Of a stretch of 64,000 nucleotides of DNA, positions 25,319 to 35,217 are shown piece after piece; the stretch's first letter is position 1, and each line of letters starts with the position of its first letter. The position numbers were made by a program, and so were the translations under genes. Under the pieces are notes generated by a model that was not told the DNA's origin, ran no database searches, and saw only the letters and a list, made by a program, of their open reading frames with translations. Location: assembly GCA_963711705.1 (NCBI GenBank), contig CAVQFM010000014.1:186001-250000 (forward strand). The letters run 5' to 3'. This DNA is from RYN-230 sp963711705 (GTDB lineage: Bacteria > Actinomycetota > Actinomycetes > Streptosporangiales > Streptosporangiaceae).

Positions 25319-28300
25319 ATGGCCGGGCGCTGGGAGTTCTGGATCGACCGGGGTGGGACGTTCACCGACATCGTCGCGCGGCGCCCGGACGGCACGCTGA
25401 CCGCCAGCAAGCTGCTGTCCGAGGACCCGGTGCGGCCCGAGGACGCGGTGCTGGCCGGCATCCGCGCGCACCTTGGCGTAATGCCGGGGCAGCCGATCCC
25501 GGCCGGGCCAGATCGCCGCGGTCCGGCTCGGCACCACGGTGGCCACCAACGCGCTGCTGGAACGCCGCGGCGAGCCCACCGTCCTGGTCATCACCCGGGG
25601 CTTCGGCGACGCGCTGCGGATCGGCTACCAGAACCGGCCGCGCATCTTCGACCGGAAGATCGTCCTGCCCGAGCTGCTGTACCGCCGGGTGATCGAGGTG
25701 GCCGAGCGGGTCAGCGCGCACGGCGAGGTGATCCTGCCGCTCGATGAGGACGGAGCAGACCGGGAGCTGCGGGCCGCGTACGCCGACGGTTTCCGGGCGG
25801 TGGCCGTGGTCTGCCTGCACGGCTACCGGTACCCGGCGCACGAGAGCCGGATCGGCCAGATCGCCCGCGGTATCGGGTTCACCCAGGTCTCGGAGTCCCA
25901 CGCGACCAGCCCGCTGATGAAGCTGGTGTCCCGTGGCGACACCACCGTGGTGGACGCCTACCTGTCGCCGATCCTGGCCCGGTACGTGGACCAGGTGACC
26001 CGCGAACTGGACGGCGTCCGGGTGCTGTTCATGCAGTCCAACGGCGGGCTGGCCGACGCGCACCGGTTCCGCGGCAAGGACTCCATCCTGTCCGGCCCGG
26101 CCGGCGGCATCGTCGGCATGGCCCGCGCCAGCGCCGCGGCCGGCTTCAGCCGGGTCATCGGCTTCGACATGGGCGGCACGTCCACCGACGTCTCGCACTA
26201 CGCCGGGGAGTTCGAGCGGCAGTACGAGACCGAGGTGGCCGGGGTCCGGATGCGCGCGCCGATGCTCAGCATCCACACCGTGGCCGCCGGGGGCGGGTCG
26301 GTGCTGCACTTCGACGGCAGCCGGTACCGGGTCGGACCGGACTCGGCCGGCGCCAGCCCCGGCCCGGCCTGCTACCGGCGCGGCGGCCCGCTCACCGTCA
26401 CCGACGCCAACGTGCTGCTGGGCCGGATCCAGCCGGCCCACTTCCCGCACGTGTTCGGCCCGCACGGCGACCAGCCGCTGGACGCCGGCCAGGCCGCTGG
26501 CCAGTTCGCCGCGCTCGCGGATGAGATCACCCAGGCCACCGGCGACCAGCGCAGCGCCGCCGAGGTGGCGGCCGGCTTCCGGGACATCGCGGTGGCCAAC
26601 ATGGCCAACGCGATCAAGAAGATCTCGGTGCAGCGCGGCTACGACGTGACCAGGTACGTACTGGCCACGTTCGGCGGCGCGGGCGGGCAGCACGCCTGCG
26701 CGGTCGCCGACCAGCTCGGCATGACCACGGTGCTCATCCACCCGCTGGCCGGGGTGCTGTCCGCGTACGGCATGGGGCTGGCCGACGTGACCGCGATGCG
26801 TGAGTCAGCGGTCGAGGCCGTGCTGTCCGGGGAGCTGCTGGCCAGCCTGGACGGCGTACTGGCCGGCCTGGACGCCGAGGCCCGCGCGGAACTCACCGCC
26901 GATGGCGTGCCGCCCGCCGCGATCCGCGCGCAGCACCGCTGCCACCTGCGTTACCAGGGCACCGATACCGCGCTGATCGTCCCGCTCAGCGACCACGCGG
27001 GTCTGGTCCGGGACTTCGAGGCCGCGTACCGGCAGCGGTTCTCGTTCTTGCTGCGCGACAAACCGATCGTGCTGGAGGCCGTGTCGGTGGAACTCACCGG
27101 CGGGCCGGGCCTGCCGCCGGGCACCGCGGCCGCGGCTCCGGCCGCACCGGCGGGCACCGGCCCGCCCGTCACCCGGGTCCCGATGTTCACCGGCGGCCGC
27201 TGGGCCGAGGTCGATCTGCTGCCGCGGGCTGAGCTGCGGCCGGGCCAGATCCTGCCCGGGCCCGCCATCCTCACCGAGGACTTCGCCACCACGGTGGTCG
27301 AGCCCGGCTGGCAGGCCGAGGTGACCGGCCGGGGCGACCTGCTGCTGACCCGGTCCGGCCGCCAGCAGGACCGCCCGGACCTGGGCACCGCCGCCGACCC
27401 GGTGCTGCTGGAGATCTTCAACAACCTGTTCATGTCGGTCGCCGAGCAGATGGGTGTCCGGCTGCAGAGCACGGCGCACTCGGTGAACATCAAGGAGCGG
27501 GTGGACTTCTCCTGCGCGGTCTTCGACGCCGCCGGGAACCTGATCGCGAACGCCCCGCACATGCCCGTCCACCTGGGGTCGATGGGCGAGAGCATCAAGA
27601 TGGTCATCAGCCGCAATCCCGGGGCCATCCACCCCGGCGACGTTTTCATCCTTAACGATCCGTACCACGGAGGGACTCACCTCCCTGACATCACCGTGGT
27701 CACCCCGGTCTTTGGCACCGGGGAACGGGCGGGTGACATCCTGTTCTTCGTCGCCGCCCGGGGCCACCATGCCGAGATCGGCGGGATCACGCCCGGTTCG
27801 ATGCCCGCCTTCAGCACCCGGGTGGACGAGGAAGGCGTGCTCATCGACAACTGGCGCCTGGTGTCCGGCGGCGAGCTGCGCGAAACCGCCACCCGTGACC
27901 TGCTCACCGGGGCCGAGTACCCATCCCGCAACCCGGACGCCAACCTGGCCGACCTGCGCGCCCAGGTCGCGGCGAACGAGAAGGGCGTGGCCGAGCTGCG
28001 CCAGATGGTCGCGCACTTCGGCCTGGACGTGGTGACCGCGTACATGGGCCACGTGCAGGACAACGCGGCGGAAGCGGTACGCCGGGTCATCGACCGGCTG
28101 CACGACGGCGAGTACCGCTACGAACTGGACAGCGGCGCGGTGATCCAGGTCGCGGTGCGGGTGGACCACGCCCAGCGGACCGCGGAGATCGACTTCACCG
28201 GCACCTCGGCCCAGCTGCCCGGCAACTTCAACGCGCCGTCCTCGGTGGCCATGGCCGCCGTGCTGTACGTGCTGCGCAGCCTGGTCAACGACGAGATCCC

Positions 28301-28932
28301 GCTGAACGCCGGGTGCCTCAAGCCGGTCCGGGTCGTCATCCCCCCGGCCAGCCTGCTGTCCCCGGAGTACCCGGCCGCGGTGGTGGCCGGGAACGTGGAG
28401 ACCTCGCAGGCCATCACCGGCGCGCTGTACGCGGCCATGGGCGTCATGGCCGAGGGGTCCGGCACGATGAACAATGTCACGTTCGGCAGCGACAGCCACC
28501 AGTACTACGAGACCGTGTCCAGCGGCTCGGGGGCTGGTGACGGATTCGATGGGACGTCGGTGGTGCAGACGCACATGACCAACTCCCGGCTCACCGACCC
28601 CGAGGTGCTGGAGTGGCGCTACCCGGTCCGGCTGGAGTCCTACGAGATCCGCCGGGGCAGCGGCGGGGCCGGCCGGTGGCACGGGGGCGACGGCGGCCGG
28701 CGGCGGCTGCGGTTCCTGGCCCCGATGACGCTCAGCCTGCTGAGCAGCCACCGCCGGGTGCCGCCCTACGGGATGGCCGGCGGCCAGCCCGGCGCCCTGG
28801 GCCGTCAGTGGGTGGAGCACCCCGACGGCTCGGTCACCGAGCCTGGCCGGCTGCGACACGGTGCCGGTCGCCGGGGGCGACGTGTTCGTCCTGGAGACCC
28901 CCGGCGGCGGTGGCTACGGCCCGCCAGCATGA
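25319..28932 (+). CDS. Fused hydantoinase/5-oxoprolinase (HyuA-HyuB), twice frameshifted
   Basis: About 1,200-residue ATP-dependent hydantoinase/oxoprolinase with both halves in one chain. The A half begins GRWEFWIDRGGTFTDIVARR and contains FDMGGTSTDVSHYAGEF and ATFGGAGGQHACAVAD. The B half (from about residue 690) contains NIKERVDFSCAVFDAAGN, NDPYHGGTHLPDITVV and the Gly-rich RRGSGGAGRWHGGDGGRR. One extra G near 25506 separates IPAG from QIAAVRLGTTVATNAL. One extra C near 28843 separates DGSVTE from LAGCDTVPVAGGDV and the true end TPGGGGYGPPA at 28932; left uncorrected, the frame runs 670 bases into the next gene. The start is ATG 25319 (25310 and 25301 are alternatives). Likely substrate: 5-oxoproline or a hydantoin. 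Confidence 0.9.
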
Positions 28933-28980
28933 TCGCGGTCAGCCTGGGCCCGCTGGCAACACCTGCTGCCCACGATCATG
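28928..28980. terminator. CATGATCG hairpin holding the stop codons of two convergent genes
   Basis: CATGATCG (28928-28935) and CGATCATG (28973-28980) are perfect inverted arms. The TGA of the hydantoinase gene (28930-28932) lies in the left arm, and the TGA of the FMN reductase (28976-28978, after frame correction) lies in the right arm. Related in sequence to the element at 6997-7051. Confidence 0.5.
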
Positions 28981-29621
28981 GTCCGGCGCGGACGGGCTCG
29001 GCGTCCGGGTCGAGGTCCTCGGTCTCCGGCTCGGCTGGCTCGGGGAGCTCGGGCTCGCGGAGCGGGCGCAGCGTCGCTGGCCAGCCGGGCCAGTTCGTCC
29101 AGCATGGCGGTGGCCGCCTCGGTCATCACCTCATTGGGGTGCAGCCGCCGGTCCTCGTCCAGGAACTGCTGGACGAACGGGATGTTCACCGCCTCGAACA
29201 GCGGGACCATCTTGAGCGTCGTCATGACCTGCTTGAGCTGCTGCACGGCGCGGGTGCCCGCGGCCACGCCGCCGTAGCTGGCGAACCCGACCGGCTTGTA
29301 CCGCCACTCGTGATTCAGGTAGTCGATGGCGTTCTTGGTCGCCGCGTTGAAGCCGTAGTTGTACTCGGGGACGACGAAGATGAACGCGTCCGCCCGGTCG
29401 ATGATCGCGCTCCAGTCCTTGGTGTGCTGGTGCTCGTACTCGCGCAGCCGGGGATGCCGGGGCTCGTTGAACATCGGCAGGTTGACTTCGGCCAGGTCCA
29501 CCACTTCCACGTCGAACTGGCCATGCGCTCGGGCGGCGGCGGCGATCCACTCGGCCACCGACGGGCCGACCCGGCCGGGGCGGGTGCTGCCGATGATGAT
29601 CTGCACTAGGGGCGTGGGCAC
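28976..29621 (-). CDS. NADPH-dependent FMN reductase
   Basis: About 214 residues from GTG 29619-29621 behind AAGGAG. Flavodoxin-like fold: QIIIGSTRPGRVGPSVAEWI binds the FMN phosphate, FIFVVPEYNYGFNAATKNAI is the family signature, and KPVGFASYGGVAAGTRAVQQ follows. The folded domain ends at LDELARLASDAA. An extra base near 29057 appears to divert the tail. In the corrected frame it becomes an acidic Pro/Glu/Asp-rich end (PEPAEPETEDLDPDAEP) stopping at 28976; uncorrected, the ORF runs to 28914 through Arg-rich sequence. Cytoplasmic quinone, azo or chromate reductase-like enzyme; physiological acceptor unknown. Confidence 0.9.
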
Positions 29622-29667
29622 TGCTGGTCTCCTTGCCAGGCGAAGGGGAGCGGCTTCACCAGAGTGA

Positions 29668-29679
29668 TTGAACTATCAA
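29668..29679. promoter_or_regulatory. Candidate operator TTGAACTATCAA upstream of the FMN reductase
   Basis: Palindrome of TTGA/TCAA arms with a four-base centre in an unusually AT-rich patch (29660-29700), 47 bases before the reductase start. MarR/DUF24-type regulators of quinone reductases often use such sites. No regulator gene is adjacent, so this is positional inference. Confidence 0.4.
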
Positions 29680-29825
29680 CTTGTTGCCATTAACTATTAC
29701 CACGCGTACCGGTATTCCGGGCCAGGATGGCCGGGTTGCCGGTCATCCGGCCCGGGTGCCCGGTGTCCCGGCCGAGGTGGCTGGGCGGCCTGGCCGCCGC
29801 CTCGGCTGTGTGAGGATCGGGGATC

Positions 29826-30998
29826 ATGAGCGATCAGGCGGCCGCGCCCCGGACCGCGCCGCCAGCGGCGGACGCGGACAGCTGGCGGCGGATCCGGCGG
29901 ATGGTCAACGAGCACCGGCAGGCCCTGGTGGTGGCGGCGGCCCAGCTGTACGACGGTGCGCCCCGGGTGGCCGGCACCGACCTGCTGTGCTGGCCGGAGT
30001 GGCAGCAGGCCGGCCCGGTCAACCTGGCCGACGTGACGCTGGGCTGGTCCAGCCGGGCCCCGGTGCCCGCCGCCGACGCCGCCGGCCCGGCCGCCGCGCA
30101 CGTGCTGCCGGCCAGCCCGGCGGGCGGCCGGTTCGCCAGCTACACGGCGGCGGTCGCGGCCCTGGACCGGCCGGCCCTGTTCGAGAACCGGATCTGCTAC
30201 CGGCTGCTGTCGGCCACGCTCACCGGCCCGGCCCGGCTCACCTTCACCCGGTCCCGGTATTTCGACGCGGTGAACCTGGGCCATGCCGTGGCGCACGAGC
30301 TGGCGGCGGCGTGGGCTGGGTCGGGCGGCGGCCCGGTCAGCCTGGCCGACCTGCCGCTGCGTGCCCAGCTCGGTGATCCATGCGAGCTGCGGCGCCGCTG
30401 CGCCGTCACCGCCGTCACCACGCTCACGCTGCGCCGTGCCCCGGGCGGCCGGGCGTCGTTCCTGCTGCACTGGCGGGACCCGGCCCGCGTCCATCACGCC
30501 GGGGGCCAGTACCAGGTGATGCCCGCGGGCATCTTCCAGCCGGTGACCGCGGCCCCAGCCGCCCGGCGCCGCGACCTCAGCCTGTGGCAGTGCATGACCC
30601 GGGAGTTCAGCGAGGAGCTTCTGGGCGGGCCGGAGGAGTACCCGACCAGGGGCGGAATGCTCGACTACGGCCAGTGGCCGTTCTACCGGGAACTGACGGC
30701 CGCCCGCCAGGCGGGCACGCTGCGGGTCAGCTGCGTCGGGCTGGGCGTGGACCCGCTGACCCTGGCCACCGACATCCTCACGGTCGCGGTGTTCGACGCG
30801 GCCGTCTTCGACCGGCTGTTCCGCGGCCTGGTCACCAGGAATGCCGAGGGCCGGGTCGTCACGGAGAACGGGTCGGCGGCGATCCCGTTCACCGCGGAAG
30901 CCGTGCACCGGTTCGCCGGCGGCCGCGAGCCGACCCAGACCGCAGGCGCCGCGCTGCTCCGGCTCGCCTGGCAGCACCGCGGGCCGCTGCTCGGCTGA
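29826..30998 (+). CDS. Uncharacterised protein with Nudix-box-like motif
   Basis: 390 residues from ATG 29826. The first third is helical (SWRRIRRMVNEHRQALVVAA). The rest contains YQVMPAGIFQP, SLWQCMTREFSEELLGGPEE and VGLGVDPLTLATDILTVAVF. The segment REFSEELLG matches the REuxEExG core of a Nudix box, but the preceding GX5E part is not obvious, so activity is uncertain. Similar proteins occur in other actinomycetes, sometimes linked to XRE-type regulators. No membrane segment or signal. Function unknown. Confidence 0.7.
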   Translation: MSDQAAAPRTAPPAADADSWRRIRRMVNEHRQALVVAAAQLYDGAPRVAGTDLLCWPEWQQAGPVNLADVTLGWSSRAPVPAADAAGPAAAHVLPASPAGGRFASYTAAVAALDRPALFENRICYRLLSATLTGPARLTFTRSRYFDAVNLGHAVAHELAAAWAGSGGGPVSLADLPLRAQLGDPCELRRRCAVTAVTTLTLRRAPGGRASFLLHWRDPARVHHAGGQYQVMPAGIFQPVTAAPAARRRDLSLWQCMTREFSEELLGGPEEYPTRGGMLDYGQWPFYRELTAARQAGTLRVSCVGLGVDPLTLATDILTVAVFDAAVFDRLFRGLVTRNAEGRVVTENGSAAIPFTAEAVHRFAGGREPTQTAGAALLRLAWQHRGPLLG

Positions 30999-31136
30999 CC
31001 GGCCCGCCCGCGCCGACTGCGCGGCCGCCCGGGGCCGGGCTGGCCCGCCAGGCGCGAACGACCCGTGTGGCGCGGTACTAGCGCATCACCCACCAGGCTG
31101 GGTATGACTGGGGCAGGCCGGATGAGGAGGACGGAC

Positions 31137-31970
31137 ATGGCAGCGAAGCCAGTGGTCGCCGGGACGGATGGTTCGCCTGAGTCGGTGCGGGCGGTGCAAT
31201 GGGCCGCGCGGGAGGCCGCGCTGCGCGGCGCGTCGATGCAGATTCTGGCCGTCCCCGCACTGCCACCCCGGATGACCAGCCGCCCCGCGACGCAGGGCAC
31301 CGTGAGCGCGACGGTTGAGGACGCGACGGGCCAGGCGCTCGACGCGGCCGCGCGGGACGCCGTGCAAGCCGCCCCCGGGCTGGTGGTCGAGACGCATCTG
31401 CGGGCCGGATCGCCAGCCCAGGAACTGGTCGAGGCCGGGAAGGACGCCCTGATGCTGGTGGTTGGCTCCCGTGGTTCGGGTGGCTTCAGCGCGATGGTCC
31501 TCGGCTCGGTGAGCCGGTACGTGGCGACCCACGCGGCGTGCCCGGTCGTGGTGGTGCGCGAAGAGACCACCGCCGGGCATCGCGAGATCGTCGTCGGTGT
31601 GCACGACCTGGACCAGACCCCTACGGCCCTGGACTTCGCGTTCCAGGAGGCGGTGCTGCGTAAGGCCCGGCTGGTGGCGGTGCACGCCTGGACCTGGACC
31701 GGGCCGGGGACGGCCGAGGCGCCGTCCGAGGCGGAGAGCCGGCTGGACGCCCTGCTGGCCCCCTGGCGGGACAAGCATCCCGGGGTGGAGGCGCGGGCTG
31801 AAGTGATGCACGCACACCCGGGCCGGGTGCTGGCGGGCGCGTCGGCCCGGTCCGATCTCGTCGTGCTCGGCCGGCACGCGACCGGTGGCCCGCACACCCG
31901 TGGAATCCGCTCGGTCACCCACTCGGTGCTCGGCCACGCCCACGGCCCGGTGGCTTCGGTCCCGGGATAG
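31137..31970 (+). CDS. Tandem universal stress protein
   Basis: 277 residues from ATG 31137 behind GAGGAGGACGGAC. Two UspA domains: the first starts KPVVAGTDGSPESVRAVQWA and ends with the ATP-loop-like VVGSRGSGGFSAMVLGSVSR; the second starts REIVVGVHDLDQTPTALDFA and is more degenerate (VLGRHATGGPHTRGIRSVTH). Two-domain ATP-binding USPs of actinobacteria respond to hypoxia or stationary phase. No DosR box was found. Cytoplasmic. Confidence 0.92.
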   Translation: MAAKPVVAGTDGSPESVRAVQWAAREAALRGASMQILAVPALPPRMTSRPATQGTVSATVEDATGQALDAAARDAVQAAPGLVVETHLRAGSPAQELVEAGKDALMLVVGSRGSGGFSAMVLGSVSRYVATHAACPVVVVREETTAGHREIVVGVHDLDQTPTALDFAFQEAVLRKARLVAVHAWTWTGPGTAEAPSEAESRLDALLAPWRDKHPGVEARAEVMHAHPGRVLAGASARSDLVVLGRHATGGPHTRGIRSVTHSVLGHAHGPVASVPG

Positions 31971-31982
31971 TGGCCCCGGGCG

Positions 31983-32486
31983 TTACTGGCTGACCCCGGG
32001 TACCGGCCGGCCGTTCTCCAGATAGCAGGTGCCTCTGGCCCGCCAGGCCGCTTTGACCCGCCGCCGGATCGGCTTGCGCAGCAGGTCCAGCGCGGCCCGC
32101 ACCGGGACCAGCTGATAGGCCGAGATCTCCTCGGGCTGCACCACGATGGCGGCCAGTTCGTCGTCGGGGAACGCCCCGCAGTCGAACAGGAACCGCATGC
32201 CGCCGGGCTTGCCGGGCCGGGGTGGCCGGAAGTCCACGCAGGCCAGCCGGGCCTGCCGCACGTCGAGGCCACATTCCTCGCGTACTTCGCGGCGGCAGGC
32301 CGCCCACGGGGTCTCCCCATCGGCCTCCATCACCCCGCCGGGGATGGTCCACCCGGACTTGTAGGTGGGCTTCAGGATCAGCAGCCGCCCCGCCCGGTCG
32401 AAGATCAGCGCCCCGGCCGAAGCGGGGATGGCCGGCAGGGTCTCCGCCAGCCCGCTGGCCGGCCCGGGATCGTGCGCTGGGATCAC
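31983..32486 (-). CDS. NUDIX hydrolase
   Basis: 167 residues from ATG 32484-32486. The Nudix box is GGVMEADGETPWAACRREVR followed by EECGL (about residues 50-75). It has one extra residue in the GX5E loop, as in the GGVxEADGE variant. TYKSGWTIPG precedes it. It hydrolyses a nucleoside-diphosphate-linked compound with Mg2+ or Mn2+; the substrate is not predictable. It ends 13 bases from the universal stress protein stop (convergent). Confidence 0.9.
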   Translation of the reverse strand: MIPAHDPGPASGLAETLPAIPASAGALIFDRAGRLLILKPTYKSGWTIPGGVMEADGETPWAACRREVREECGLDVRQARLACVDFRPPRPGKPGGMRFLFDCGAFPDDELAAIVVQPEEISAYQLVPVRAALDLLRKPIRRRVKAAWRARGTCYLENGRPVPGVSQ

Positions 32487-32583
32487 GGCAGTAACGCTAC
32501 GGGGCCGCGCGGCCCGGGCTGGCGGCGGTACCCCCAGCTGATCGCGGCCACCCCGGGCCTGCCGCGTCTGCCGCTATTCAGCC

Positions 32584-32620
32584 GATTGTTTCTCCCGCGC
32601 GACTGATTGCTTCTCCCGCG
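32584..32620. repeat. Direct repeat upstream of the GH65 gene
   Basis: GATTGTTTCTCCCGCG (32584-32599) and GATTGCTTCTCCCGCG (32605-32620) are 16-base copies with one mismatch, spaced two helical turns (21 bases) apart. They lie 120 bases before the GH65 start, so they are a possible tandem regulator site. Confidence 0.5.
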
Positions 32621-32648
32621 ACCAGCCGCAAGATCTTAAGCTTGCACT

Positions 32649-32741
32649 GTGCTGGGAACGGTCGGGCAGGCGGGCGAACTCCGGGAGGCAGGAGCCAATG
32701 TCGTGGTGAAAGACCTGGCCGAGCTGCTGGATGAGGCATGA
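32649..32741 (+). pseudogene. C-terminal relic of a beta-phosphoglucomutase-type HAD hydrolase
   Basis: Thirty codons ending AGELREAGANVVVKDLAELL then DEA and a TGA (32739-32741). This matches the usual C-terminus of HAD-family beta-phosphoglucomutases that precede GH65 phosphorylases. An in-frame stop lies at 32637, and nothing upstream encodes the rest of the enzyme. The terminal ATGA overlap with the GH65 start is kept, so this was probably a two-gene operon before a deletion. It might now act as a short leader ORF (GTG 32649). Confidence 0.6.
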
Positions 32742-35146
32742 TCCAGCATCCGGCCTTCCCGGTCGAGCCGTGGTCCCTGCGGGAAAGCACGCTGCACCGG
32801 GACATGCTGGCCCAGACTGAATCGATCTTCGCGCTGGCCAACGGGCACATCGGCTGGCGCGCCAATCTGGATGAAGGCGAGCCGCACGGCCTGCCCGGTT
32901 CCTACCTGAACGGCCTGTTCGAGCTGCGCCCGCTGCCGTACGCCGAGGCGGGCTTCGGCTACCCCGAGTCGGGCGAGACGATGATCAACGTGACCAACGG
33001 CAAGGTGATCCGGCTGCTGGTCGACGACGAGCCGTTCGACATCCGCTACGGGCAGCTGCTGCGGCACGAGCGGGTGCTCGACTTCCGGGCCGGCACGCTG
33101 AGCCGGCAGGCCGACTGGGTGTCACCGGCCGGGCGCACGGTGCGGGTCACCTCGGTCCGGATGGTCTCCTTCACCCAGCGCTCTATCGCCGCTATCCGGT
33201 ACCAGGTCGAATCGCTGGACGGCCCGGTCCGCATCGTGCTGCAATCGGAACTGGTCGCCAACGAGGAACTGCCGCCGGCCAGCGCCGATCCCCGGGTCGC
33301 GGTCGCCCTGGAAGCGCCGCTGGAGTCGGTCCAGCACGGGCACGAGGGCGGGCGGGCCGGGCTGATGCACCGGACCAAGCGCAGCGGCCGGTCGCTGCAG
33401 GTGGCCATGGACCACCAGCTGCACTCCGACGCGGACCTGTACCAGTCCTATGAGACCCGCCCGGACCTGGCCCGGCTGACCATCGGCGGCCGGATTGACC
33501 GTGGCCAGGTGCTGCGGCTGGACAAGTACGTCGGGTTCGGCTGGTCGCGGACCCGGTCCCGGCCCGCGCTGCAGGATCAGGTCGAGGGCGCGCTGTCAGT
33601 GGCGGTGGCCACCGGCTGGGATGGCCTGGCCGCCGAGCAGCGGGGTTACCTGGATGACTTCTGGGGCCGGGCCGACGTCGAGCTGGACGGCGACGACGAG
33701 ATCCAGCAAGCGGTCCGGTTCGGCATGTTCCACGTGCTGCAGGCGGGCGCCCGCGCCGAACGCCGGTCGATCCCGGCCAAGGGGCTGTCCGGAACCGGCT
33801 ACGACGGCCACACGTTCTGGGACTCCGAGACGTTCGTGCTCGCCGTCCTCACCTATACCATGCCGGACGCCGCGGCCAACGTGCTGCGCTGGCGGCACAG
33901 CACGCTGCCCGGCGCGATCGACCGGGCCAGCCAGCTCGGCCTGCGCGGGGCCACCTTCCCCTGGCGCACCATCGACGGGGCCGAGTGCTCCGCGTACTGG
34001 CCGGCCGGCACCGCGGCGTTCCACGTGAACGCGGATATCGCGGCGGCGGTGACCCGGTACGTGGACGCGACCGGCGACGACCAGTTCGACGCGGGCACCG
34101 GGCTGGACCTGCTGGTGCACACGGCCCGCCTGTGGCACTCACTCGGCCACCACGATGCGGCTGGGAAGTTCCGGATCGATGGGGTCACCGGGCCCGACGA
34201 ATACAGCGCGATCGCCGACAACAACGTGTTCACCAACCTGATGGCGCAGGCCAACCTGCGCGCGGCCGCCAGGTCCTCGATGGCCCATCCCGACCGGGCC
34301 AAGGAACTGGGCGTTTCCGCCGACGAGGTGGCGAAGTGGCAGGCCGCCGCGGACCAGATGCTGGTGCCCTACGACGAGAAGCTGGGCGTGCACTCGCAGG
34401 CCGAGGGGTTCACCAACCACCAGGTCTGGGACTTCGCCGGGACCAGCCCCGACCAGTACCCGCTGCTGGCCCACTTCCCGTACTTCGATCTGTACCGCAA
34501 GCAGGTGGTCAAGCAGGCCGACCTGGTGCTGGCCATGCAGACCTGCCCGGATGCCTTCACGGCCGAGCAGAAGGCCCGGAACTTCGCCTACTACGAGGCG
34601 CTCACCGTCCGGGACTCGTCGCTGTCCGCGTGTACCCAGGCGGTCATCGCCGCGGAGACCGGTCACCTGGAGCTGGCCTACGACTACCTGGCCGAGACCG
34701 CGCTGATGGACATAGCCGACCTGGAGCACAACACCAAGGACGGGGTCCACCTGGCGGCCCTGGCCGGTGCGTGGATGGCGCTGGTCACCGGGTTCGGCGG
34801 GATGCGCAACCGGCACGGGCAGCTGCCCAGTTTCGCGCCGCGGCTGCCACCCGCGCTGACCCGGCTCACGTTCACGGTCACCCTGCGCGGCCGCTCCCTG
34901 CGCGTGTCGGTGCTGCCGGACCGGGCAAGTTACCTGGTGGATGACGATGGGCCGGCGATGGAGATCATGCACCACGGGGAACCGCTCAGCGTATCGAACG
35001 AACCGCAGGAACGGCCGATCCCGGTGCAGCCCACCCAGCCGCGGCCATCCCAGCCACCGGGCCGGGAACCGGTCCGCCGGATGCCGCTGCGCGGCCAGCT
35101 GGCGGATGAGCCGATGCCTCTAGCCGATCAAGGCCAGAAGGCCTAG
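32738..35146 (+). CDS. Glycoside hydrolase family 65 protein (trehalose/kojibiose/maltose phosphorylase-like)
   Basis: 802 residues from ATG 32738. GH65 N-terminal beta-sandwich (about 15-270; LANGHIGWRANLDEGEPHGL, then PGSYLNGLFE), linker, and catalytic (alpha/alpha)6 barrel. The barrel carries GYDGHTFWDSETFVLAVLTY and the general acid Glu488 in GVTGPDEYSAIADNN. The phosphate-binding side includes VKQADLVLAMQ and VRDSSLSACTQAVIAAETGH. The last 60 residues are Pro/Arg/Gln-rich and not conserved. It phosphorolyses an alpha-glucosyl disaccharide to beta-glucose-1-phosphate. The partner beta-phosphoglucomutase survives only as a 3' relic, so the product must be handled elsewhere. Disaccharide specificity cannot be read from sequence. 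Confidence 0.92.
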   Translation: MIQHPAFPVEPWSLRESTLHRDMLAQTESIFALANGHIGWRANLDEGEPHGLPGSYLNGLFELRPLPYAEAGFGYPESGETMINVTNGKVIRLLVDDEPFDIRYGQLLRHERVLDFRAGTLSRQADWVSPAGRTVRVTSVRMVSFTQRSIAAIRYQVESLDGPVRIVLQSELVANEELPPASADPRVAVALEAPLESVQHGHEGGRAGLMHRTKRSGRSLQVAMDHQLHSDADLYQSYETRPDLARLTIGGRIDRGQVLRLDKYVGFGWSRTRSRPALQDQVEGALSVAVATGWDGLAAEQRGYLDDFWGRADVELDGDDEIQQAVRFGMFHVLQAGARAERRSIPAKGLSGTGYDGHTFWDSETFVLAVLTYTMPDAAANVLRWRHSTLPGAIDRASQLGLRGATFPWRTIDGAECSAYWPAGTAAFHVNADIAAAVTRYVDATGDDQFDAGTGLDLLVHTARLWHSLGHHDAAGKFRIDGVTGPDEYSAIADNNVFTNLMAQANLRAAARSSMAHPDRAKELGVSADEVAKWQAAADQMLVPYDEKLGVHSQAEGFTNHQVWDFAGTSPDQYPLLAHFPYFDLYRKQVVKQADLVLAMQTCPDAFTAEQKARNFAYYEALTVRDSSLSACTQAVIAAETGHLELAYDYLAETALMDIADLEHNTKDGVHLAALAGAWMALVTGFGGMRNRHGQLPSFAPRLPPALTRLTFTVTLRGRSLRVSVLPDRASYLVDDDGPAMEIMHHGEPLSVSNEPQERPIPVQPTQPRPSQPPGREPVRRMPLRGQLADEPMPLADQGQKA

Positions 35147-35217
35147 CGTTCTACCTGTCAGAACCGGGCGGCCGCTGTCCTTGGCAACCCGGCCAGGAAC
35201 GGCATCAGGAGGCAGCG

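Noticed and set aside
28933..29609. Continuation of the hydantoinase frame to 29609
   Set aside because: The HyuB C-terminus reads correctly to a TGA at 28932 once one extra base near 28843 is removed; the continuation is antisense to the FMN reductase and low-complexity.
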